NCBI GenBank assembly: GCA_026990095.1 | Contig: JALSIL010000561.1 | Span: forward strand, 1-8,607 | DNA: 8,607 nt | Reading direction: 5' to 3' | DNA from: Lysobacterales bacterium | Lineage (GTDB): Bacteria > Pseudomonadota > Gammaproteobacteria > Xanthomonadales > Marinicellaceae | Shown: positions 1 through 5,837 of the stretch, piece by piece | Numbering within the stretch: position 1 is the stretch's first letter | How the letters are laid out: each line of letters starts with the position of its first letter | Notes under the pieces: model-generated | What the model saw: the letters and a program-made list of their open reading frames with translations, nothing else | What the model was told of the DNA's origin: nothing | Databases searched by the model: none | Translations under genes and position numbers: made by a program

Positions 1-1713
1 TGTGTCTTTTTGATAAAATAGCTCTGTTTTCTCAAGAGCTCTAGCTAAAAGATAATTATTCATTTCTTCATCGTCTTTGAGGTAATGCTCTTGTTTTCCG
101 TGCTTTACTTTATACAAAGGGGGTTGGCCAATATAAATATGACCTCTCTCAATTAATTCTGGTGTTTGTCTAAAGAAGAAAGTTAATAACAGCGTTCGAA
201 TATGAGATCCATCAACATCAGCATCGGTCATAATAATGACTTTATGGTAACGCAGTTTATCTGCATCAAAATCATCTTTACCTATTCCACAACCCAAAGC
301 TGTAATTAATGTTCCGACTTCTGCTGATTGCAACATTTTATCGAAGCGTGCTTTTTCTACATTTAATATTTTTCCTTTTAAGGGTAAGATTGCTTGTGAT
401 TTTCTGTTTCTTCCTTGTTTTGCCGATCCTCCCGCAGAATCTCCCTCCACTAAGAATATTTCAGATAATGCAGGATCTTTTTCCTGACAGTCTGCCAACT
501 TTCCAGGCAACCCTGCAATATCTAATGCTCCTTTACGACGTGTCATTTCTCGGGCTTTTCGAGCCGCTTCTCTGGCACGAGAAGCATCAAGCACCTTTTC
601 TGTTACGATTTTTGCTTCTTGTGGATTTTCTAAAAAGAACTCACTAAGCTTTTCTCCAACACTTCCTTCTACAATTGCTCTTATTTCAGAAGACACAAGC
701 TTGTCTTTTGTTTGCGATGAAAATTTTGGGTCTGGGGTTTTGACGGATATTACAGCAATCAAACCTTCTCGACAATCGTCCCCAGAAGCAGCTGACAAGC
801 CTTTTTTGGTGTTGTTGCGGGCAAGGTAATTATTTATTGTTCGTGTTAACGCTCCCCTAAAGCCTGCCAGATGAGCACCGCCGTCTTTTTGTGGAATATT
901 ATTAGTAAAACAATAGACATTTTCTTGGTAAGAGTCCGACCATTGCATTGCCACTTCAACATTCGTGCCTTCCCCATCATCAGAGGTAAAGTGAATAATT
1001 GATGGTTGAATTGGTGTTTTTCTACGACCGATGTGTTCAACAAAAGAAGAAATACCGCCTTCATAAGCAAACACGTCATTTTGTCCATCGCGTTCATCCG
1101 TTAATTCAATGCGTACACCTGAATTTAAAAAGGATAATTCTCTTAGCCTTTTAGCTAATATTTTATAATGAAATAAAACATCTGAAAAAGTTTCCGCAGA
1201 TGGGTAGAATTGCAATGTCGTTCCTTTGCCATCAGTTTTTCCAATTTCCTTTAGTGGTTCAACAGGCACACCCATGGCATATTCTTGCTTATACTCTTTA
1301 CCATTCCGTTTAATGGTTAATATCAACTTCGTTGACAACGCATTGACAACAGAAACCCCAACACCGTGTAAGCCACCAGAAACTTTATATGAGTTGTCAT
1401 CAAACTTTCCACCAGCATGAAGGACTGTCATAATCACTTCAGCGGCAGATACACCCTCTTCCTCATGAACATCCACAGGTATGCCGCGACCATTGTCTGA
1501 GATACTTACAGAGCCGTCAGAATGGATCTTTACTTGTATATCATCACAATGGCCTGCTAATGCCTCATCAATGGCATTATCAACCACTTCAAACACCATG
1601 TGGTGCAAACCTGTTCCATCATCAGTGTCTCCAATATACATTCCAGGTCTTTTTCTAACTGCGTCTAAGCCTTTTAAAACCTTAATATTGGAGGAATCAT
1701 AAGTTTCGGTCAT
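1..1713 (-). CDS. gyrB: DNA gyrase subunit B, N-terminal 571 residues (3' end cut by window)
   Basis: GyrB is the ATPase subunit of the GyrA2GyrB2 type II topoisomerase, which introduces negative supercoils ahead of replication forks. Residues 1-220 are the GHKL ATPase domain, with Glu42, Asn46, Asp73 (SDNGRGIP) and the GGLHGVGVSVVNALS lid all at E. coli numbering. Arg136, the position altered in novobiocin resistance in E. coli, is present. The transducer domain follows. The TOPRIM domain has EGDSAGGSAKQGR (Glu423, Asp425) and TDADVDGSHIR (Asp497, Asp499, metal binding). The last residues, after QPPLYKVKHGKQEHYLKDDEEM, appear to enter the Gram-negative TOPRIM insertion, so a full length near 800 residues is expected. 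The frame stays open from the ATG at 1713 to the window edge. A GAGA-type ribosome binding site lies about 8 bases upstream. A separate promoter precedes it, so it need not depend on recF transcription. Identification is essentially certain. Confidence 0.98.
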   Translation of the reverse strand, partial: MTETYDSSNIKVLKGLDAVRKRPGMYIGDTDDGTGLHHMVFEVVDNAIDEALAGHCDDIQVKIHSDGSVSISDNGRGIPVDVHEEEGVSAAEVIMTVLHAGGKFDDNSYKVSGGLHGVGVSVVNALSTKLILTIKRNGKEYKQEYAMGVPVEPLKEIGKTDGKGTTLQFYPSAETFSDVLFHYKILAKRLRELSFLNSGVRIELTDERDGQNDVFAYEGGISSFVEHIGRRKTPIQPSIIHFTSDDGEGTNVEVAMQWSDSYQENVYCFTNNIPQKDGGAHLAGFRGALTRTINNYLARNNTKKGLSAASGDDCREGLIAVISVKTPDPKFSSQTKDKLVSSEIRAIVEGSVGEKLSEFFLENPQEAKIVTEKVLDASRAREAARKAREMTRRKGALDIAGLPGKLADCQEKDPALSEIFLVEGDSAGGSAKQGRNRKSQAILPLKGKILNVEKARFDKMLQSAEVGTLITALGCGIGKDDFDADKLRYHKVIIMTDADVDGSHIRTLLLTFFFRQTPELIERGHIYIGQPPLYKVKHGKQEHYLKDDEEMNNYLLARALEKTELFYQKDT

Positions 1714-1743
1714 ATCGAAATTCTCGTTTAAAATCAATCGGAC

Positions 1744-1772
1744 ATTATAACAGAAATACCTCACTTACTCAA
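1744..1772 (-). promoter_or_regulatory. gyrB promoter, sigma-70 type with extended -10
   Basis: On the minus strand the -10 hexamer TATAAT (1749-1744) is perfect and is preceded by TGT (1752-1750), giving an extended -10 element. A -35 hexamer TTGAGT (1772-1767) sits exactly 17 bases upstream, matching TTGACA at 4 of 6 positions. The inferred start near 1737 gives a leader of about 24 bases before the gyrB ATG. This is the best-looking promoter in the window. The 111-bp recF-gyrB gap is otherwise unremarkable. Confidence 0.75.
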
Positions 1773-1824
1773 AGCCATTAAGGCAGACTGCTTTAGTTAA
1801 TAATCTTCTTTAAAATTATTTGCA

Positions 1825-2880
1825 TTAATGTTTCACGTGAAACATTTGGGCTTGTGGAAAAAAAGTTTTTACCTTTTTAATTAAAACAGTTGTAATAAAG
1901 AGCTGTAAATTTGAATTTATAAAAAACTCACTCACTTTAGAAAGTTTATTATCGTCTAATTCCGCATCCAAATCATCTAAACATACTATGGGTTTTATTT
2001 TGTAATTTATTAATAATTGGATGTACGCCATGTAAAAAGTCAAAGACAAAACTTTCTTTTGTCCTCTTGATAAAACTTGTGATGCAGGGCTATTTAAAAC
2101 ATTAATTTTAATATCCATTTTGTGAGGTCCATGTTGCAATTGTCCATATAATAAATTTCTTTTACGGTCTTTAATTAATTGCTCTTTAAGTGTTAACGAA
2201 TCCGACCAACCTTTATAGTAATCCAGTTCCAGATTATCAATATCTCCCTGCATGTGTTTTGTTAAAGACTGTATAATCGGTTGCATTTCTTTATAAAACA
2301 CCTCTCGAACCGTGTTCAGCTGTTCAGAAAGTTCAATAAAACTACCCTCCCACAAATCTATTTCTTGAGTGTTTGCTTTACCTTTGTATAATGAATTGAG
2401 CTGTTTTGTGCATTTTTGAACTTTTTTCCACAAATTCAAATAATCATGTTTCACGTGAAACACCAACCAATCTAAAAAATTTCTCCTGTTTATAGGTCCT
2501 AAATCCACTAACCTATAAACTTCTGGATCAATACTAACGACAGGAATTAAGTATGATATTTGAGATTGTTTTGTTATTGCGTTATTGTTAAATCGAGCTT
2601 TCCATAAACCATTTTTTGATTTGTTTATTGAAACGGTATTTATTAAGTTGTTTTTTTTATGTTCAATAAAAATGTTGAGGTATTCAAATTTAACATTAAT
2701 TAAACTTTTAAAACTGCATTTTCTAAATGATTTACCAGTGGACAAATAGTGGATTGCTTCGAGAATACTTGTTTTACCCGTGCCGTTATCGCCATGGAAA
2801 ATGTTTATTTTTTGAGTGAAATTAAACTCTTTTTCTTGAATTATTCTGAAGTTAGTGATTTTTAACTTATTAATAAACAC
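1825..2880 (-). CDS. recF: DNA replication and repair protein RecF
   Basis: RecF is an SMC-like ATPase that acts with RecO and RecR to load RecA on gapped DNA at stalled forks. The 351 residues compare with 357 in E. coli. Visible motifs are Walker A GDNGTGKTS (residues 30-38), the ABC signature LSRGQ (270-274), Walker B ending IVCLDDLD (298-305) and the D-loop AELDD that follows. The start is GTG at 2880-2878. An in-frame stop lies three codons upstream, and MFINKLKITNFR matches the usual RecF N-terminus, so no other start is plausible. No clear ribosome binding site is seen; the start lies 17 bases after the dnaN stop, which suggests translational coupling. Two perfect parS palindromes lie in the coding sequence, at residues 141-145 and at the last five codons, both reading FHVKH. 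The protein ends immediately at the second, whereas E. coli RecF continues a few residues further. Confidence 0.97.
   Translation of the reverse strand: MFINKLKITNFRIIQEKEFNFTQKINIFHGDNGTGKTSILEAIHYLSTGKSFRKCSFKSLINVKFEYLNIFIEHKKNNLINTVSINKSKNGLWKARFNNNAITKQSQISYLIPVVSIDPEVYRLVDLGPINRRNFLDWLVFHVKHDYLNLWKKVQKCTKQLNSLYKGKANTQEIDLWEGSFIELSEQLNTVREVFYKEMQPIIQSLTKHMQGDIDNLELDYYKGWSDSLTLKEQLIKDRKRNLLYGQLQHGPHKMDIKINVLNSPASQVLSRGQKKVLSLTFYMAYIQLLINYKIKPIVCLDDLDAELDDNKLSKVSEFFINSNLQLFITTVLIKKVKTFFPQAQMFHVKH
1829..1844. promoter_or_regulatory. parS site 1 (ParB-binding palindrome) across the recF stop codon
   Basis: The 16-bp sequence TGTTTCACGTGAAACA is a perfect palindrome and identical to the canonical chromosomal parS motif bound by ParB/Spo0J. 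It covers the last five sense codons of recF (FHVKH) and ends inside the preceding ATG codon. ParB spreading from such sites near oriC organises chromosome segregation and SMC loading in many bacteria. No parA or parB gene is in this window. In gammaproteobacteria they commonly lie with mnmG and rsmG near mnmE, so they may lie just beyond the right edge; that is inference. Confidence 0.9.
2447..2462. promoter_or_regulatory. parS site 2 (ParB-binding palindrome) inside recF
   Basis: This is a second perfect copy of TGTTTCACGTGAAACA, starting 618 bp from the start of site 1. It lies within recF codons 140-145, again reading FHVKH in the recF frame. The same place in E. coli RecF reads FHNEP, so the Phe-His pair is natural there, but the full palindrome is not required by the protein. 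Two perfect 16-mers this close are not expected by chance. Confidence 0.9.
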
Positions 2881-2897
2881 ATTAAATCAGTCTATAA

Positions 2898-3998
2898 CTA
2901 AATGCGAATAGGCATAACAACAAGTCGGCAACTGCTATCTTCTGGGTGTTTTATCAGACAACTACTTAAGGCATCTTTGAAATTAAACATTATTTCTTCG
3001 CCTTCAATAGCATTAAGCGCATCAATTAGATAAGTAACATTAAATCCTGTTTTGATTTCATCAATATCTGAGGCTATTTCAATAATTTCTTCAGCTTGTT
3101 CTTGTTCGGGATTGTGACCTACAATTTTTAAGGTATTTTGCGAAATGTTAAATTTAACCCCCTTATATTGTTCATTGGATAAAATAGCAACACGTTGCAA
3201 CGCTGACTTTAATAAAAGCTTATTGGTTGTAAGAGTCTTTTCCATGTTTAAGGGAATAACTGTTTGGTAGTCAGGGAAATTACCATCAATAAGTTTAGAA
3301 GTTAGACTGGTGTTTTCACAAATAAAATTCACGTGGTTTTTTCCCACATTAATTTGAATTGAGTTATCCTTGTCGCGAATAAGCTTTTGTAATTCTAATA
3401 TTCCCTTTCGTGGAATTAATATTTGTTTATTAACGTTATCACTGTTATCAAAATCAGTCTCAGATAAAGACAGCCTATGCCCATCGGCAGCAACACAAAT
3501 AATTTTATTGTCATTAATTTCAAACAACAAACCATTTAAAAAATACCTAACATCTTGTACTGCCATACAAAAGGAGGTTTGAGCGAGCAGTTTTTTTAAT
3601 TTGGATACTTCGAGATTTAAAGAATCATAAGTTTCAATATTTTCTATTAAAGGGTATTCTTTACCAGGAAGTGTTGCTAATGAAAATTTACTTTTACCTG
3701 CTTGAATAATGCATTTATTTTTTTCTTCATGAAAGTTTAAAACAGAGCCATCACTTAATGCTCGACAAATATCAAAAAACTTACGAGCAGGAACAGTAAT
3801 TTCTCCTTCTTCTATAATTTCTGCATGGCAAGAAGCAATCATTTCGACTTCAGAATCGCTGGCAGTAATTGAAAGAACACCATTTTTAGCCTTTACATAA
3901 AAGTTGCCTAATATTGCTAATGTTTGTTTCTTTTCAACAACACCATTAATTTCTGAAAGGGGGTGCAATAAAGTTTCGCGTTGTATATTAAATATCAT
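2898..3998 (-). CDS. dnaN: DNA polymerase III beta subunit (sliding clamp)
   Basis: DnaN is the ring-shaped homodimeric clamp that tethers DNA polymerase III and repair proteins to DNA. The 366 residues match the E. coli length. Conserved blocks include TVPARKFFDICRALSDGS (first domain), KFSLATLPGKEYP, MAVQDVRYFLNGLLFE, VAADGHRLSLSETDF (second domain), LIPRKGILEL, SKLIDGNFPDYQTVIP, AILSNEQYKGV, HNPEQEQAEEI and the C-terminal VVMPIRI, whose residues line the peptide-binding cleft in the family. The ATG at 3998 gives the standard MIFNIQRETLLHPL start. No Shine-Dalgarno sequence is visible: the leader just before the start is U-rich (TATTTTTATTTTTAT). It is followed by recF after 17 bases and preceded by dnaA after 167 bases, so the three are probably co-transcribed, with a possible extra promoter in the dnaA-dnaN gap. 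Confidence 0.98.
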   Translation of the reverse strand: MIFNIQRETLLHPLSEINGVVEKKQTLAILGNFYVKAKNGVLSITASDSEVEMIASCHAEIIEEGEITVPARKFFDICRALSDGSVLNFHEEKNKCIIQAGKSKFSLATLPGKEYPLIENIETYDSLNLEVSKLKKLLAQTSFCMAVQDVRYFLNGLLFEINDNKIICVAADGHRLSLSETDFDNSDNVNKQILIPRKGILELQKLIRDKDNSIQINVGKNHVNFICENTSLTSKLIDGNFPDYQTVIPLNMEKTLTTNKLLLKSALQRVAILSNEQYKGVKFNISQNTLKIVGHNPEQEQAEEIIEIASDIDEIKTGFNVTYLIDALNAIEGEEIMFNFKDALSSCLIKHPEDSSCRLVVMPIRI

Positions 3999-4079
3999 AT
4001 AAAAATAAAAATAGTAGTAATAGTTAAATTAAAAGTCCTGTATATCTATGTTAAGTTATTGATTTTAAACAATATAGTA

Positions 4080-4108
4080 ATTATAAACTTGTTGTTAGCA
4101 GGCTGTGG
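4080..4108 (-). promoter_or_regulatory. Possible dnaN promoter overlapping the DnaA box
   Basis: A perfect TATAAT (minus strand 4085-4080) lies upstream of dnaN. At 17-bp spacing the -35 position would be CCACAG (4108-4103), which is a poor match and lies mostly within the DnaA box. If real, bound DnaA would compete with or replace -35 recognition. The leader would be about 75 bases. In an A/T-rich gap a TATAAT can arise by chance, so this is tentative. Confidence 0.25.
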
Positions 4109-4112
4109 ATAA
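4104..4112 (-). promoter_or_regulatory. DnaA box, perfect consensus TTATCCACA
   Basis: The plus strand reads TGTGGATAA, so the minus strand carries TTATCCACA, the high-affinity DnaA-binding 9-mer. It is the only exact match to TTATNCACA that I found in the window. It sits next to the A/T-only tract and upstream of dnaN, so it could serve origin firing, dnaN regulation, or both. Confidence 0.85.
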
Positions 4113-4138
4113 CTTTTATAAATTTTTAATTTATTGTT

Positions 4139-4158
4139 TTACTAACAAGTTACTAACA
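4139..4158 (+). repeat. Tandem 11-bp-phased TTACTAACA repeats
   Basis: TTACTAACA occurs at 4139-4147 and 4150-4158, exactly 11 bp apart, about one helical turn. A reverse-complement near-copy, CGTTAGTAA, lies at 4172-4180 in the last codons of dnaA. Each repeat differs from TTATNCACA at two positions, so they could be weak DnaA sites. They may also be unrelated short iterons. Confidence 0.5.
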
Positions 4159-4165
4159 GCTTGTT

Positions 4166-5476
4166 TTATGCCGTTAGTAAATTAATGAGTTTTTGTTTAT
4201 CCTCTAAAAATTCAGGAATTTCATCAAATAACTGTATAATTTTCTTATGTGCATATAATACAGTAGTATGGTCTCTTCCACCAAATGCTTCACCAATTTC
4301 AGGCAAACTTTTATCAGTAAGCTCTTTAGCTAAAAACATGGCCATTTGGCGAGGCCTTGCCAAAGAACGCGTTCTCTTTTTAGAGAGTAAATCTGATGTT
4401 CTGATATTGTAATAGTTCGCCGTTTGTTTTTGTATATTTTCAATAGTAACATGTCGGTGATGAACATTGAAGAGTTCTTTTAGTGTTTTCTTAGTAAACT
4501 CAAGGGTAATGTCAACATGCATAAAGCTGGCATTTGCCCACAATGTATTTAAGGCTCCTTCAAGTTCTCTGACATTGGATTTTATTTTTTTTGCAATATA
4601 ATAGGCAACATTATCCTTTAAGACGTAGCCGCTTTGTATCGCTTTTTTTTGAAGAATAGCAACTCGGGTTTCAAAATCTGGTGGATCAATACAAACGCTT
4701 AAGCCCCACCCTAAGCGTGACTTTAGTCGCGATTCTAAACCGTTAACCTCTTTAGGAAACTTGTCGCAGGTAATAATGACACGTTGTTTTAATTCAAGTA
4801 AAGAGTTAAAGGTGTGAAAAAATTCTTCTTGAGTGCGGTTCTTTCCTGCAAAAAACTGAATGTCATCGATAAGCAAGGCGGTAACAGAACGGTATTGACT
4901 TTTAAACTCTGAAATAGTGTTAGTTCTTAAAGCATTAATCATGCCATTAACAAACTGTTCGGAGTGAACATAGCAGACCACAGCGTTTTTGTCGTTGTCT
5001 AAGATTTTATTGCCAATGGCGTGCAAAAGATGGGTTTTTCCAAGACCCGTACTTCCGTACATCAATAAAGGGTTAAATTGAGCAAGAAACTCTTGAGAAA
5101 CCTGTAAGGCAGCCGCTTTTGCCATTGAGTTTGAGCTGCCTTCAACAAAATTATCAAAAGTGAATCTCGGATCAATATTTGATGGCAGAGTATTGACTAA
5201 CTCATTGGGCTTAGTCGCATTATTGGCAGTAAGTGTTTTACTTGAAGAAACGGGTAAGGAAACGATTAGACGGTAATCCACAGGGCTTATGTCTTTTAAA
5301 GCCAGTTTAATTAAAGATAAAAAATCTTTATTAACTTTATCAACAACAATGTCATTCGGAGCAACAACTGTGATACTATCAGTGGTTTCAATAACTTGTA
5401 AAGGCTTAAGCCACATATTAATATCAGAGGCATCAATATCCGACTCCAATCGTTTTAAACACTTGCTCCAAATCAT
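4166..5476 (-). CDS. dnaA: Chromosomal replication initiator protein DnaA
   Basis: DnaA binds DnaA boxes at oriC, oligomerises with ATP, melts the origin and recruits DnaB helicase. The 436 residues are about 30 fewer than in E. coli (467), the difference lying mainly in the variable linker (domain II, about 75-100). Domain I (1-70) is the interaction domain, with the conserved MWLKPLQ. The AAA+ domain has Walker A GSTGLGKTH (141-149), Walker B LLIDDIQFF (201-209), sensor I around IITCDKFPKE, box VII LESRLKSRLGWG and sensor II NVRELEGALN (301-310). Domain IV has the DNA-binding signature GGRDHTTVLYAHKKI (399-413). The ATG at 5476 matches the family start (IWSKCLKRL), although no good Shine-Dalgarno sequence precedes it. 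It is divergent from rpmH across 202 bp and is followed by dnaN after 167 bp. Confidence 0.98.
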   Translation of the reverse strand: MIWSKCLKRLESDIDASDINMWLKPLQVIETTDSITVVAPNDIVVDKVNKDFLSLIKLALKDISPVDYRLIVSLPVSSSKTLTANNATKPNELVNTLPSNIDPRFTFDNFVEGSSNSMAKAAALQVSQEFLAQFNPLLMYGSTGLGKTHLLHAIGNKILDNDKNAVVCYVHSEQFVNGMINALRTNTISEFKSQYRSVTALLIDDIQFFAGKNRTQEEFFHTFNSLLELKQRVIITCDKFPKEVNGLESRLKSRLGWGLSVCIDPPDFETRVAILQKKAIQSGYVLKDNVAYYIAKKIKSNVRELEGALNTLWANASFMHVDITLEFTKKTLKELFNVHHRHVTIENIQKQTANYYNIRTSDLLSKKRTRSLARPRQMAMFLAKELTDKSLPEIGEAFGGRDHTTVLYAHKKIIQLFDEIPEFLEDKQKLINLLTA

Positions 5477-5511
5477 GCGTAAAATGTAATAACCATCAAA
5501 AAAAGAAGGAT

Positions 5512-5542
5512 ATTATACGCAAAGCATTAAATAATGAGTTAA
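5512..5542 (-). promoter_or_regulatory. Probable dnaA promoter
   Basis: The minus strand carries a perfect TATAAT (5517-5512) about 36 bases upstream of the dnaA ATG. The best upstream hexamer is TTAACT (5542-5537, 4 of 6 matches to TTGACA) at a long 19-bp spacing, so the -35 is weak. The predicted start near 5505 gives a leader of about 30 bases. A DnaA-box-like 9-mer, TTATACGCA (plus strand 5513-5521, one mismatch), overlaps the -10, consistent with autoregulation. Confidence 0.5.
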
Positions 5543-5567
5543 TTAGTGCTTGAAAATAACAAAATAG

Positions 5568-5596
5568 TTGAAAAAAACATTCAAAATGAGTATCCT
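5568..5596 (+). promoter_or_regulatory. Probable rpmH operon promoter
   Basis: TTGAAA (5568-5573, 5 of 6 matches) is followed after exactly 17 bp by TATCCT (5591-5596, 4 of 6). Transcription would start near 5603, giving a leader of about 75 bases before rpmH. It faces away from the dnaA promoter in the same 202-bp gap. No other pair in the gap fits better, but the -10 is imperfect. Confidence 0.45.
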
Positions 5597-5644
5597 AGCC
5601 AACCTTTTTTAATCCACTACTTTAAGTTGAGGATTTTAAAAACA

Positions 5645-5656
5645 TTTGAATTCAAA
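5645..5656. repeat. 12-bp perfect palindrome in the rpmH leader
   Basis: TTTGAATTCAAA is a perfect palindrome 22 bases before the rpmH ATG and downstream of the proposed promoter. It could be an operator or a small leader hairpin. Palindromes of this length are expected about once or twice by chance in an A/T-rich window of this size, so function is not claimed. Confidence 0.3.
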
Positions 5657-5678
5657 ATAAACAGCAACAAGGTGTAAC

Positions 5679-5819
5679 ATGAAAAGAACTTTTCAACCAA
5701 GCAATTTAAAACGTGCCAGAACACATGGGTTTAGGGCACGCATGAAAACTAAAGGCGGTAGAGCTGTAATTAACGCAAGACGCGCAAAAGGCAGACACCA
5801 ACTCACAGTTAAACATTAA
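5679..5819 (+). CDS. rpmH: 50S ribosomal protein L34
   Basis: L34 is a small, very basic protein of the large ribosomal subunit. The 46 codons read MKRTFQPSNLKRARTHGFRA at the start and finish with a KGGRAVINARRAKGRHQL stretch, almost the same as E. coli L34 and of the same length. The ribosome binding site AAGGTG (5669-5674) lies 4 bases before the ATG. It is the first gene of the rightward block, with rnpA starting 18 bases after its stop. The rpmH-rnpA pairing is nearly universal in bacteria and couples ribosome and RNase P production. Confidence 0.98.
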   Translation: MKRTFQPSNLKRARTHGFRARMKTKGGRAVINARRAKGRHQLTVKH

Positions 5820-5837
5820 GAAAATAAGTAAGACACA

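Larger units (their letters stand above)
3999..4180. other. Candidate replication origin (oriC) in the dnaA-dnaN gap
   Basis: This 167-bp gap plus the very end of dnaA holds several origin-like elements. It has one perfect DnaA box (4104-4112). One base away is a 22-bp run of pure A/T (4114-4135), which contains a hyphenated palindrome with 7-bp arms (4118-4124 and 4128-4134) and is a plausible unwinding element. Two TTACTAACA copies are spaced 11 bp apart (4139 and 4150), with an inverted near-copy at 4172-4180. A run of TAG/TAA triplets lies at 4012-4023. The dnaA-dnaN gap is a known origin location in many bacteria, though pseudomonads use the dnaA-rpmH side. Having only one consensus box is fewer than usual, which lowers confidence. 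Confidence 0.55.

Noticed and set aside
309..1702. Open frames on the plus strand opposite gyrB (for example 309-647, 1226-1420, 1481-1702)
   Set aside because: They lie antisense to the intact, highly conserved gyrB frame and resemble no protein I know.
1771..1815. Possible terminator between recF and gyrB
   Set aside because: Only a 5-bp AAAGC/GCTTT stem with a long loop and a tiny GCAG-A-CTGC hairpin are present, without a T run in the right place; the site overlaps the gyrB -35 region.
3329..3340. A third CACGTG core in dnaN, possibly a degenerate parS
   Set aside because: Outside the six-base core, the flanks (AAATT and GTTTT) match the parS arms poorly, so it is not a credible ParB site.
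5274..5282. TAATCCACA, one mismatch from a DnaA box, inside dnaA
   Set aside because: It is an isolated single near-match within conserved coding sequence, with no clustering, so it is likely chance.
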